Source: Pisolithus tinctorius (Eukaryota; Basidiomycota; Agaricomycetes; Boletales; Pisolithaceae). From it: a DNA stretch of 64,000 nt. A program made the position numbers and the translations under genes. Location: positions 372,001-436,000 of the forward strand of contig JANFAH010000010.1 in NCBI GenBank assembly GCA_024663395.1, in the 5' to 3' direction. Shown one piece after another: positions 34,305-45,700 of the stretch (within the stretch, counting starts at the first letter, position 1; each line of letters opens with the position of its first letter). The notes under the pieces are model-generated. The model worked only from the letters and a program-made list of their open reading frames with translations, was not told the DNA's origin and did no database searches.

Positions 34305-34832
34305 TGTCATAGTCATGCCTTGACTCCGGCTGGACTCGGCCTCGCACTCACTCAGTCCGGCCTCGGCCTCGCCTGTCCCGCATCTCCAGTTGGTCTAGCG
34401 CGGTAGACACTGCTTTGCAGTGTCTGTCATTTCGGTTAGGTCCTGTCCCCGGTCCTGTCCCCGGTCCACCTGTCCCGGTCTCCGTTACCTTAGTCATGCA
34501 TTACTAATACTTGCCTTACCAATCATCTTAGCAATCTTTGCAAGACCGGCATTACCGGTCTCCGTACTATAGTTACTTCTGGTATATAAACTCATAGTTA
34601 CTCGGCCTGTACTCCTTAGTCTGAAATCAACTAAGTATCTCCTGATAACCCCGCCTCGGCCTCAGACTCGGACTGAGACCCACGCAAGGGAATAGCGCTG
34701 TATCCTCAGTCGCTAAGTCCAAACAGTCCAAAACTTCTGTACTCTTGTCTCCCCTCTTGATCCCGACCCTCGGCCTCGTGCCTGCTTCGGTCTCCAGTCT
34801 GGCCTCAACCCGGACAATCCCCATACTTAACA
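34305..34832 (+). repeat. Chromovirus 5' LTR (LTR-B)
   Basis: 528 bp from TGTCATAGTC to ATACTTAACA with a TATATAAA box at 34583-34590. It is the counterpart of the solo LTR at 15692-16158. It is followed 38 bp later by the gag ATG. Confidence 0.85.
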
Positions 34833-34870
34833 GTATTTCAGACTCGCCACTTGTGTGGGTCTAAACCATC

Positions 34871-36253
34871 ATGGCAACCAAGACTCGTTTTCAACCTCCC
34901 CGTGGTCGTTCTGCCACTAACCCCGACTCTGCTTCAGCCAGTGGGGCTCGCCGCGAAACAGCTCTAGCTGCGTTGGGCACCACTAGGCGCTCCCCAGACC
35001 CCGTCAGTCCTTTCAGGGGCTTCTCAGCCTGCACATCTAACACCCCCACCCCACATTGTCCCACTGCTCCCATCCCCGAGGGTGATCCCGGCAATGATGG
35101 GCTGGGCGACGATGATGACAACAACCCAGACGATGATGACCCCGGTGATAATGGTCCCGATGATGATAACCCGGAAGATAATGATCCGGAAGACGATCCG
35201 GACTTCCCAGACCCGGACACCGAACCCACGGTCGCGGTCTTCGACAGTCTCGCAAAGGCCATCAAGCTGTTGGCTCGCAACACCCGTACTAGTCCTGAGT
35301 CCTCAAGCAGGACCAAGTTACGTGAGCCCAACACCTTTGATGGTACCGACCCCAAGAAGCTTCGCGCGTTCTTCATCCAGTGTGAACTTAACTTCCAAGA
35401 CCGCCCCCGGGCTTTTAGGACCAATCGCACCAAGGTCATCTTCGCCCAATCATACCTCAAGGGTATGGCTCTTGAGTGGTTCGAGCCGGACTTACTCGGG
35501 CTCGACGACCCCGATGACCGGCCTCTTTGGATGGACTCCTGGAGGGAGTTCGTCCTAGAGCTGCAAACCACCTTCGGCCCCCACAACCCAGTCGCTGACG
35601 CCGAGAGTCAGCTTGACCATCTACATATGAAGGAAAGCCAGCGCATTAATAAATACATAGTCGACTTCAATCGGCTTGCCTCGCAAGTCTGAGGCTACGG
35701 AGATGGTGCGCTGCGCCATCATTTCTACTCCGGCCTTCCAGACCGAATCAAAGATGAGGTCTGCCGGGTTGGCAAACCCCAGACACTTCATGAGCTCCGC
35801 CACCTCGCCCAAGAAATAGATGCGCACTATTGGGAGCGCAAGGAAGAAGTCCAGCGGGCGAGTAAGCACCAAGGCTCATCTAACTCCAGCAACAACAAGT
35901 CCAGAGGTTCCGGCAATAACAGTCAGCCCAAGACCGGTCAGGAGAAAGCCAAGACTGGCAACAACAATAACAACTCCGGGTCCTCCCCTAAGCCAGCTTC
36001 ATCGAAGCCGAGCAACGGTAATAACAGCAATTCGTCCAAGCCCGAGCCTAGCAAACTCGGCAAAGATGGAAAGCTCACCCCAGAGGAACGCAAGCGTCAC
36101 CTAGACGGAAACCTCTGCATGTTCTGCGGAGGGTCCGGTCATTTTGCTGACAAATGCCCTAAGAAAGCTGGAAAGGCCAAAGCTCGCGCTGCGGCCACCA
36201 CCGAGGCCACACCGGCCTCGGGCTCGGACTCTACCCCTGAGACAAAAAAATAG
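34871..36253 (+). pseudogene. Chromovirus gag (one TGA)
   Basis: 460 codons from ATG 34871 to TAG 36251-36253. An acidic D/N/P-rich region (35090-35220) precedes the Gag domain (KLRAFFIQCELNFQ, VIFAQSYLKGMALEWFEP), a Ser/Asn-rich linker and the zinc knuckle CMFCGGSGHFADKC (C-x2-C-x4-H-x4-C, about 36115). A single TGA interrupts at 35690-35692, where context and the older copy suggest CGA. It would encode the particle protein. Confidence 0.93.
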
Positions 36254-36291
36254 GTAGCGGCTCCCAGGACTCCACACAATCTGGGAGCTGC
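36244..36291 (+). promoter_or_regulatory. -1 programmed ribosomal frameshift signal
   Basis: The slippery heptamer A AAA AAA (36244-36250) is placed in the gag frame exactly as X XXY YYZ and is followed at once by the gag TAG. After a 6-nt spacer comes a stem GCGGCTCCCAG (36257-36267) / CTGGGAGCTGC (36281-36291) with a 13-nt loop. The pol frame is -1 relative to gag and is open from the heptamer. The decayed copy (minus strand, about 30898-30944) keeps the heptamer and a perfect 11-bp stem. Confidence 0.85.
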
Positions 36292-39200
36292 GTTGACTCC
36301 GGTTGTGCAAACTTGGAGGCTCGTCTCAACGTGTCCGCTCTTTCCAGTCCGAATTCTTTAACCCCCTATGTCACATTAGAAAACCCAGATTTACCTCGGC
36401 TTCGTACTTTAGTGGACTCCGGTTCCACTCACTGTTTTATAGATAATCATTTTGCTAATCAACAATCTTTTACCCTGTACTCGGTCTCCCCAATCCGACT
36501 CCGGCTTTTCGATGGAACGTCCACCTTCACCATAACCCAAGCAGTAGATGTCAACATTCGCTTCGCGTCCAGCGATGTCACACCGGTAACCCTGTTTTTA
36601 GCCCCGTTGGATTCTGAGTGTAAGATAGTTCTTGGACATGACTGGCTCACCCACTACAATCCGTTGATTGATTGGGTACTGAGTAGTCTAACATTCCAGA
36701 CTCCTGCACAAGGAATGCCAACCCCGTCAACACCCCCTGTAAGCCCGGTCTCCACCAGCCTTCCTGACCCTGGTCCTAGTGACCAACCCGGCCTCGCACC
36801 ATCTGTACTGGTCTCCGACTCTCCGACTTGCACCCCTCTGAAGGCCCCTCTGGTTTCCCTAATCAATGCAGCTGCTTTTGTGCGCACCTGCAAACTAGAA
36901 GGGTCTGTCCAGTTCCAACTTCAACTCTGTCCCTCAGACTCAGCTCAAGCCCGATTGGCCTCGGCTTCACCTCCTCTGGCCTTACCCAATGTTCCGGAAG
37001 AGTACCATGATTTTGCTGATGTATTCAGCAAGGCCAAGGCCTCGGCACTCCCACCTCACCGGGAGTATGACCTGAAGATAGAGCTTGAAGAAGGAACAAC
37101 CCCTCCCCTTGGCACAATCTACTCGCTGTCCCTGGTTGAGCTCCAAGCTCTCCAGACTTTCATCGACGAAAACCTTACTACCGGATTCATTCGGCCTACT
37201 TCCTCCCCTTATGCTGCACCGGTCCTCTTTGTCAAAAAGAAGGACGGCTCCCTCCGGCTTTGCGTAGACTTCCGCGGCCTCAACAAAATCACTAAGAAGG
37301 ACTGATACCCGCTACCACTCATCTCCGACCTCTTGGATTCACCAAGCCAAGCCAAGATCTATACAAAAATTGATCTTCGGCATGCCTACCATCTCGTCTG
37401 GATTGCCCCGGGCGATGAATGGAAGACCGCATTCCGGACTCAGTATGGATCTTATGAGTGGTTAGTGATGCCCTTCGGCCTCACCAATGCCCCGGCCGCC
37501 TTCCAACGCTTCATCAACACTATCTTTGCAGATATGTTGGATGTCTGCGTGGTTGTCTACCTAGATGACATCCTGGTCTACTCCAGAGATAAGGAGTCTC
37601 ACAAGCAGCATGTCCGAGAAGTCCTCCGCCGGCTTCGGCTTCATGGCCTTTATGCGAAGCCGGAGAAATGCGAGTTCCACTCGGACTCAGTCGAATACCT
37701 CGGATTCCACCTCTCCCCTGCCGGCCTCACGATGTCGAAGGAAAAGGTCCAGACCATCTGCGACTGGCCCGAGCCTCACAAGGTCAAAGACATTCAATCC
37801 TTCCTCGGCTTCACCAATTTCTACCGCCACTTTATATTTAACTACTCGGACATCGTCGTGCCACTGACTCGGCTTACCCATAAGGGGGCTCCTTGGAACT
37901 TCTCTGAGGAGTGCCGCCGATCATTCAGCAACCTCAAGGCCGCCTTCACCACCGCACCGGTCTTAACCCACTTCATCCCCGGGGTTCCTATCACCGTCGA
38001 GACCGATGCTTCGGACTATGCCATCGCCGGCATCCTTTCCATTACCTGCGGCGACGGCCAAATACATCCAGTCGCATTCTACTCCCGGACTCTGATGGCC
38101 CCGGAATTGAATTATGACACCCATGATAAGGAATTGCTTGCAATTTTTGAAGCATTCCGGACCTGGCGTCACTACCTTGAGGGCTCAGCCTCACCGGTCG
38201 ATGTTGTTACCGACCACAAGAATCTCGAGTACTTCTCTACCTCCAAAGTACTCACCCGCTGCCAAGCTCGCTGGTCCGAATTCCTGTCTCAGTTCAACAT
38301 GATCATCAGGTTCAGGCCCGGTAAGCTCGGGGCTAAGCCCGACGCCCTAACTAGACGATGGGACGTCTACCCCAAAGAGGGGGATAGCGGCTATGCCCGA
38401 GTGAACCCGCAAAACCTGAGACCGGTCTTCACCCAAGAGCAACTAGCAGTCTCCCTTCGTGCAACCTACCTCGAGTACCCGGTCTTATGAGCAGTCACAC
38501 TGATGGATATAGAAAAGCTTCATAATGACATCCTGACTGCACTACCGGACGACCCAGTCTCACAAGTCCGCCTGTCCGACATGTCTGATCCCCGGTGGTC
38601 AGTAGATGACACCGGCTTCCTTCGGCTTGATGGAAGAATCTACGTGCCAGACTCAAATGATCTCCGTCTTAGGGTCTTGCGGCTTAAGCATGACCACCCT
38701 CTATCCGGCCACTTCGGCCAAAACCGAACCCTAGAACTCATTCAGCGTGAATACACCTGGCCCAGCCTCAGGACCTTCGTCAAAGACTATGTCCGGTCTT
38801 GCACGGCCTGCGCTCGGGCTAAGGTTCCCTGCCATTGGCCTTACGGCCTTCTCAAGCAACTCCCGGTGCCGGAGAAGCCATGGAATTCTATCTCTATGGA
38901 TTTCATCGAACAACTTCCAGCCTCAACCGGCTTCACAGCCATCCTCGTTGTAGTTGACCGGCTTTCCAAGCAGGCCATATTCATCCCCACCCACGATACC
39001 ATAACAGCCCCAGAACTCGCCAAATTGTTCCTACTCCATGTCTTTTCGAAGCATGGAGTACCGGCCCATGTAACCTCAGACCGAGGCTCGGAGTTCGTCT
39101 CTCACTTCTTCCGGTCACTCGGCAAGGCCTTAGATATGCGCCTACACTTCACCTCGGGCTACCACCCCGAGGGTGATGGCCAGACCGAGCGGACTAACCA

Positions 39201-39969
39201 GACCCTTGAACAATACCTCCGAGTCTACTGTAACTACCAACAGGACAATTGGGCCGACCTACTACCTTTGGCCGAGTTCGCTTATAATAATGCCCCTAGC
39301 GCTACTACCGGTGTTTCACCCTTTTTTGCTAATAAGGGCTACCATCCCAACGTCTCAGTATACCCAGAGTGCGATCTTACCTCCGCCCGGGCTCGTGACT
39401 ATGCAGTCAACTTAGACTCACTGCATCAATACCTACGGGAAGAAATGACCCTAGCACAGCAGCGCTACCAAGGACCAGCCGATGCTAAACGCATGCCGGC
39501 TCTGGACTTCAAGGTCGGTGACCAGGTATATGTGAAAGCCAAATACTTCCGGTCAACTCGGCCTTCCAAGAAGCTCTTGGAAAAGAACCTTGGACCGTAT
39601 CCGGTCATAGCTCAGGCCGGTACCCACTCATTCACACTGCGCCTGCCAGACTCAATGCGCACAGTCCACCCGGTCTTCCATGTTTCCCAACTTGAGCCGG
39701 CCGTCCCTAACACCATCCTGAACCAGACTCAACCACCACCTCCACCTGTCGAAGTTGATGGTGATCTAGAGTTCGAGGTAGCAGAAATCCTCGACTCTAA
39801 GGTCGACCGGCGATGCCGGTGTTGGCTTCAGTATTTAGTCCGGTGGACCAGCTACAAGGGGACCGATGAAGAAACTACTTGGGTACTCGCTACAGAGCTT
39901 GACAACGCTTCTGAACTCGTCCAAGAGTTCCATTCCCACTATCCCAACAAACCCGGCCTGTACCAATGA
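36250..39969 (+). pseudogene. Chromovirus pol: protease, RT, RNase H, integrase, chromodomain (two TGA)
   Basis: Protease [12 protein letters not shown] (about 36410), RT with [17 protein letters not shown] and the catalytic YLDDILVYS (about 37558), RNase H with TDASDYAIAGIL (about 38005), and integrase with an HHCC finger (HPLSGHFGQ ... CTACARAK, about 38695-38820), the DDE domain (MDFIEQLP, SDRGSEFVSHFF, GQTERTNQTLEQ) and a C-terminal chromodomain (YLVRWTSYKGTDEETTW, about 39835). The frame is a single one broken by TGA at 37303-37305 (KKD*YPLP) and 38488-38490 (EYPVL*A); family members have Arg at these places. It makes the enzymes for replication; chromodomain elements target heterochromatin. 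Confidence 0.95.
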
Positions 39970-40149
39970 GGACCGGTCTCAACCGGCCTTAGTTTCTGTT
40001 TCTGTTTTCTATCGGTATCTAGTTTCCTTTGATCTCTTACTTATTTTGTTTTCTCTTTCTTGTCTTCTCTTGCTGTACTATAGAAGACCGAGACCGGACA
40101 CCGCCCATGACATTTGCAGGAAAAATCTACAAGACCCTATGATACGAAA
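39970..40149. other. Short spacer after chromovirus pol
   Basis: T-rich, non-coding. It separates pol from the convergent accessory ORF. No LTR start was found. Confidence 0.5.
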
Positions 40150-40718
40150 CTACTCGGCTTCGGCCATAGACTCATCCTCCCTGCTGGACTCCTCCTCTTC
40201 GTCCTCGCCGTGGGTTTTCAGCCACTCGGCCTCCTCGTGCAGTTCATCGGAGTTGAGCTCGGACGAGCCCGAGTCCAAAGGGGACACCACCATCCCGAAG
40301 CTGTAGGACTCGTCGAGCATCGCCTCGAGCGCATCGGCGATCCTGCCAGAGTTTTCAGCCACAGCCTCATGGGCCTCGAAGAGGCCTGCCAGGTTGTTGG
40401 CGATGAGTCCCGCAATGTCGATGAGCCGCTCGAGCTTATCCTCTAAGCCCGAGAACCCACCTGCTCCGGCCTTTCTCTCCCTGCTCCCACCGGCCTCGGG
40501 CTTGTCGATCTCTAACACCTCGGTCGGTTTCGACTTCGCCCGTTTCTTCTGGCTGGGCCCGGGCTCAGGTGACTCCTCGTCAGCCTTCCATTTCTTCCCC
40601 TTGTCAGCCTTGGTAGCGGCCTTGGGACCGGCCTCGGCATCCTTCCCGTCTCCCGGCCACCAGCACTTGCCTTTGGATTGGTTGCAGCGCATGCAGGCAA
40701 CCCTTTTCTTGTTGCCGT
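40150..40718 (-). CDS. Antisense accessory ORF of the chromovirus, C-terminal part (truncated)
   Basis: Reads from the LTR-A junction: VACMRCNQSKGKCWWPG (C-x2-C-x6-C with a WWP tail, perhaps a zinc cluster), then a basic and acidic linker (KKRAKSKPTEVLEI) that may hold a nuclear localisation signal, a helix LERLIDIAGLIANNLAG with SGRIADALEAML, and an acidic Ser/Glu tail. The N-terminal half, a coiled coil in the older copy at 18800-19252, was removed by insertion of element E. It points against gag-pol. The first codons (MTH) come from the LTR, so the true start is missing. Function unknown. Confidence 0.6.
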
Positions 40719-42577
40719 TGTGAGTCAAAGTGTGGACAGCTGGTATAAACCAAACAAATCCAACACAAAAGACAAATATGTGCGAGTGGTGGTTTACCTC
40801 CGCGGAACCTGGAGGGCAGAGAAACCTAAAGTGGGGAAGACTTCAAGTGGAGGTGCTCCTGGCGCAAGTCGACGACGAGTTACGCAGGAGAAGATGAATG
40901 GACGATGATTGGGAAGGGGATGCTGAACAGAGTGAAGGTGTTCAGCTGAAAGGACCTGGGATGAAGGACTTTGATAAGACGTGCTCCTTGCACAAGTCGA
41001 TGACGAGTTATGCAGGAGTGGGAGGATGACTAAGCAAGACTTGCTGACTAAGTGTGGATGGAGCTTTAGATAATGAATGGTGGTAGATAGACTCTTCCGA
41101 ATGAGCCTCAACTACCAAGTATATGAATGATGACAGATAGACCCCTTCGTGGAGCCTCAACTGTCGACGACGAGATGGGCACTGGACTGACTGCTGGACT
41201 GCTTCTGAATTGCTTCCTGATTGATTGTGGGTAGCTAAGTACATGGGGGTTTATATACTGAGGGGGGAGCACAGCTTGTGACAAACAAGGCACAAACACT
41301 TGGTAAGTAATGAGTAAGGACTGAGTAATCATGATGAGTAAGCGAGAAATGAAAAGTAAGCAAGCAAGGAGGATTGGTAAGTATTGACAATGAACGAGTC
41401 AAGGATAGTCAAAATATCACAGAATGAGTCAAATAGAGTCAGAAACTGAGTAAGCGCACTGATATCACATTAGGGGGTGGCGATGCAAGTCAGATCTCGG
41501 TGGAGACATCTCTAGACCCAAAGATGGCATGACAGATGGACGGTGTTTCCAGATAGGGAAGTATTAATGCCAGAATTGAAGGGCATGAGTCAGGTGTCAA
41601 AGGGGGCTAAGGCATTGGGGGTCTGTGGGGCAATGAGAGCATACGCGATCGCGTCTCCCACCCTTCCATCCTCTCAGCGAAGTTAACAAAAACTTCATGA
41701 ACGGGGCTCTGATGGAGGAGGAGGAGAAGGGGGAACGTCTTCTGCTGGATCTTGCAGTAAGAAGGCAAGATGCATGTCATACTCGTCATGAATGCGATCA
41801 GGGAGGCTGGAGGACAGTAGATTATACTGCAGCTGTCGCAATGCAGGAAGAATGATGGACGAGATTGGAATAAAGACGGTGCAGGGAGCAGGGAGGAACG
41901 ATCCATATGCTTCATCAACCGGGGAGACTGAAACGACCACATAAGACCTTTCTAACCGAGTGACAGACCTGAGGCGACCAAAGAACGTCCTTCTGGAAGT
42001 CATACTGACAAGGAGAACACGCTGACCAAGCTGCATGGGATGAGATGGGGCTGACAATGATGGGATGAACCAGGGGGCTTCAGGACGGAAGCTGGTGGGA
42101 ACGCCTGGCAGATATACGTAGCCACTGTCTCTGGCAAATGAGACAAGCGAGATGATTGATGAAGAGGTGGCCATGATTGATGGACTTAGCGAAATGAGCA
42201 TCTGATGGACGGAGTGCTGTAGAAACGTGCAGGGTGCGAGGATCCTCTCCAAACTTGGAAGGAAGAATCGTGGGGCTGAGCACTTTAAGCGAGCATGGGA
42301 ATGGAGTTGATATCTTTGGAAATGGTGGAGATACGACGAAAACCGGAATGCCGTACACGGGCGCTAAAAACCTTTAATGCGCGCTTAACTCGCTTCCTCT
42401 TCTCTCTTTAGCACTGATGACTCGTTCTTGTGCGAAGGATGACTGTTCACGTCCAACAGTCTTTCTACGCATGAGGCCTTTAGTCTTCATCTGCATGCAT
42501 GGGCATTGTGCGCAACTCGTCAACGAGTTAGGCAGAGTCAGCTGTAACCATGTCCACAACACCTTTGGTGTGTGACA
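40719..42577 (-). repeat. 3' LTR of element E (LTR-A)
   Basis: 1859 bp, minus-strand TGTCACACACC to TTTGACTCACA. Nearly identical to 23213-25071. Contains the U3 ORF (42174-41695), a TATA box near 41260 and three palindrome motifs (40860, 40989, 42509). Confidence 0.93.
41695..42174 (-). CDS. LTR-A U3 open reading frame in the 3' LTR, 159 aa
   Basis: The same protein as at 23616-24095, with Val for Ile in the APCTxFIP segment. In this intact element it is in the same sense as gag and pol and would lie in the 3' part of the full-length transcript. No homology recognised. Confidence 0.55.
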   Translation of the reverse strand: MATSSSIISLVSFARDSGYVYLPGVPTSFRPEAPWFIPSLSAPSHPMQLGQRVLLVSMTSRRTFFGRLRSVTRLERSYVVVSVSPVDEAYGSFLPAPCTVFIPISSIILPALRQLQYNLLSSSLPDRIHDEYDMHLAFLLQDPAEDVPPSPPPPSEPRS

Positions 42578-42704
42578 TCCACCGGCAAGAAGAAATGCAA
42601 TCGTCCCCGATTGCGACCAATGCAGGGAACCCAGGGAAAACAAAAAGAAAAATGAATGAAGGAATGACAGGCAACCAGTATCGTAAGAAATGAAAAAAGG
42701 GAAA

Positions 42705-45700
42705 TCATGAATAGTCGTCTGAGTCGTAGTCGTTATTGTTATTGGTGTCTTTGTTTTCATCGTTTGTTTCATCTTCATCATCGTCATCATCATCACTGTC
42801 GTCATCGTTACTGCTGTTATTATCCTCTTCTTCATCTCTTTCTTCTTCCATAACACTGGGTAAGGGAGTGTGGCGAGAATAGTAAGGAATGAGCCGAAAC
42901 GCTGCAACACCTCGAGCAGAAATGGTGCCATCGAATTCTTTAAGGACATAGGAGCCTCCCTTGGTGCGACGAACGACCTCATAGGGACCAAGGTAGCGTG
43001 GCTTTGACTTGCGATCCAGTTCTTTCTCTATCTGCGTGTTGCGAACCAACACCAAATCTCCTGGCTCATAAGTTGACTTCATCAACCGTAAAGCATACCT
43101 CTTCTCAAACTGACCCTTGGAGCGTAAACGAGACTTCTGCAAAGTAGTGAAAGCAGCATCGATATCCTCTTCTCTCCTTTCCAACTGACGAATGCGAAGT
43201 GCGAGAAGCTCTTGAGACGACATTCCAGAGTAGAATCCTTCAACGAGATAGGTAGACTCGAAGAGATCAAAAGGCAGGACAGGATCAAGACCATGTAGCA
43301 GGAAGTAGGGGCTGAATCCAGTGGAGCGACGAGTAGTGACCTTGTCTGCGAAGAATGCATGATGGACCTTGGACGGCCAAAGGGAAAGATCTCCTTCACA
43401 AGCTTTGATGACAGCTTCTCTGATAACAAAGTGACCACGTTCTACAACTCCATTTGCCTTGGAATTATATGGGGAGATGCGAATCTGGGGAATAGAGTAA
43501 TGCTTCATGAGTTTCTCAAAGGCGCCCTTGACCTCACTGCCATTATCAGTGACAACCTGGGCAACAACACCATAACGACAGAAGACTTCTTCCCAGAAGA
43601 ACTTAGCGAGACTGTCTGCATTGGCATGACGAAGAGCACGACCTTCTGCAGCGAGGGAAAGATCATCTCGAGCTGCGACAAGATAGCGATAACCACGTGC
43701 TTTGGGCATGAGCATGACGTCGACGTAGACCTTCATAAAGATTCTGGGGGAAGCAGAAATGGTGATGGGAACCTCTGCTTTACGAGTGCTTCGGACCTGG
43801 CATTCATGGCAAGAGCGGACATGATGGGCAACGTCCTGGTACATCTGAGGCCAGTAAAAGCGCTGTCTGACTGTATGAAAGACTCCAAAGACTCCACGAT
43901 GACCGAGTTCTTCATGAGCATGACCGAGGATCTGGACACGGAGATGGGGATCGAAAATGACCTTGGCTGGAGGATGGGGACCTCGATGTTTAAAGAGCTG
44001 GTCTCCACGAAGGAAGAACTGAAGGGACCTGCGAATGAAGCGCTTGCGAGCAGTGTTGGAAGGGAATGGGGGAAGTTCTGTAGTACGAAGGAAGTGTAGG
44101 ACTCGACGTAAGAGGACATCCTGAGACGTATCATTGGAAAGGAATGACGGGAGGGTAATGGCATATGTGGATTCACGCGCAAGTCGTCGACGAGTTGCGC
44201 AAACTGAAGATGGACAGGCACCTGTGAAAAGAAAACTCTCCAACCACTCATCAGCTTCTTCTGCATCAGCTTCGCCTTCTTCATACTCCTCTTCTGTAGG
44301 TTGACGTCTGGAAAGGGCATCTGGGGCTCGGTGACGAACAGCAGGGACATGAATGAGCTTAAAGTCAAAGAGAAGTATACCCTCGATCCAGCGATTGACA
44401 GTAGCGTTAGGTTGAAGATCTGGATCATTGAGCATACCTTTGATGTACTTCGCATCAACCTCTACCCATAGATGACGAACGCCATAGAGATATAGACGGT
44501 AGTGACGAAGCGCTCTGAAAAGACCATAGAGCTCGAGCTTAGGCTGACTGTAGCGGGATTCACGTTCATTGATGGGGAGTGAGCCATAGCGAGCAGGACG
44601 TTTACGACCCTCTTCATCATACTGAGAGAGAACAAATCCAATGGCGACGTTACTGGTGTCAACAGAAAGAACGACCGGCAAGTCAGATGAGTAGTCAATG
44701 GGGCGAAGGGCAGGAGCAGATGAGACGGCAAGCTTCAAGGTGTCAAACGCATCTTGCTGGGGCTGATCCCAAATGAACGGAGCATTCTTGCGATAGAGGT
44801 CAACGAGTGGGCGAGCCAACTGCGAGTAGTTCGCAATCCAGATACGAACAGTACCACAGAGACCTAGGAACGAGCGAACATCTTTGGGCGTAGTGAGCGT
44901 TGGCCAGTTGACGACCTTCTTCACCTTGTGGTCGTCAGGAGAGCGACCATGAGGATGGCATGCTTGACCAAGAATGATAACATGAGGCTGGCAGATCTGA
45001 GATTTCAAGCCAGAAAACGTTCCGCCGGCATGAGCAAACCGATGCATGACTCTATGCACGTCTACAGCATGTTCCCAAATGAAGCGACGTATGCCGGGAC
45101 TCTCGGGTAACGTTTCGGCATTGCCATTGGCATCTTCATAGCGGGTTGCAGGGCCTTTGACTGGTAGATCGTCGATGAAAACGTTGGCAACATGAGGGAT
45201 TTCATCCTGTAGAATAAACGCTGTACAATTCTGAAACTCCGACGGCGAGTTGGTGTAGCCTTGAGGCATGGCAGTATGGCGCAGTAAGCCAAGAGGCGTC
45301 ATGAAGGATGTCAGATCTCGGCTATCGGGATGGAGCTGGCGTGCATCAAACCCTGAAAATAGATCAAAGACTGTGTAGCATTGACGACCGGCAAACGGCT
45401 CCACAAAGTCATCCAGGATTGGTGGAACACCAGCATCTCGAATTGTAACCTTATTCAGAGGCTGTAGATCATGAACGATACGGATCTTGCCATTCTTTTT
45501 CATAACGCAGAACCATTTGGAGCGATAGGACGACTGGGCCGGCTCATAGAGACCAGCGGCGATCTTCTCCCGAAGAAGCTGTATGACACGTTCTCGTATG
45601 CCAGGGGGAATTGGAATGTTACGAAACTCCCATGGTTCATGTGGCAGGACAGGAATGATGTAAGGCGAAAAGTAGTCTGAACGAAAGTTTCCTCTTTCCG

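Larger units (their letters stand above)
34305..40718 (+). mobile_element. Ty3/gypsy chromovirus (LTR-B family), CpG-retaining, 3' end lost
   Basis: 5' LTR 34305-34832, gag 34871-36253, pol 36250-39969 in the -1 frame ending in a chromodomain, then an antisense accessory ORF (40718-40150). No 3' LTR is present: element E interrupts it at 40719, and the other side of E is itself truncated at 51402. Three in-frame TGA codons break gag and pol. Confidence 0.92.

Noticed and set aside
34891..35586. 231-codon minus-strand frame opposite chromovirus gag
   Set aside because: It is the shadow of the acidic, D/N/P-rich gag region; low-complexity Ser/Gly/Leu output and no independent start or homologue in the decayed copy.
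43359..44099. 246-codon plus-strand frame opposite element E integrase
   Set aside because: It lies entirely over conserved integrase/RNase H codons on the other strand and has no family features.
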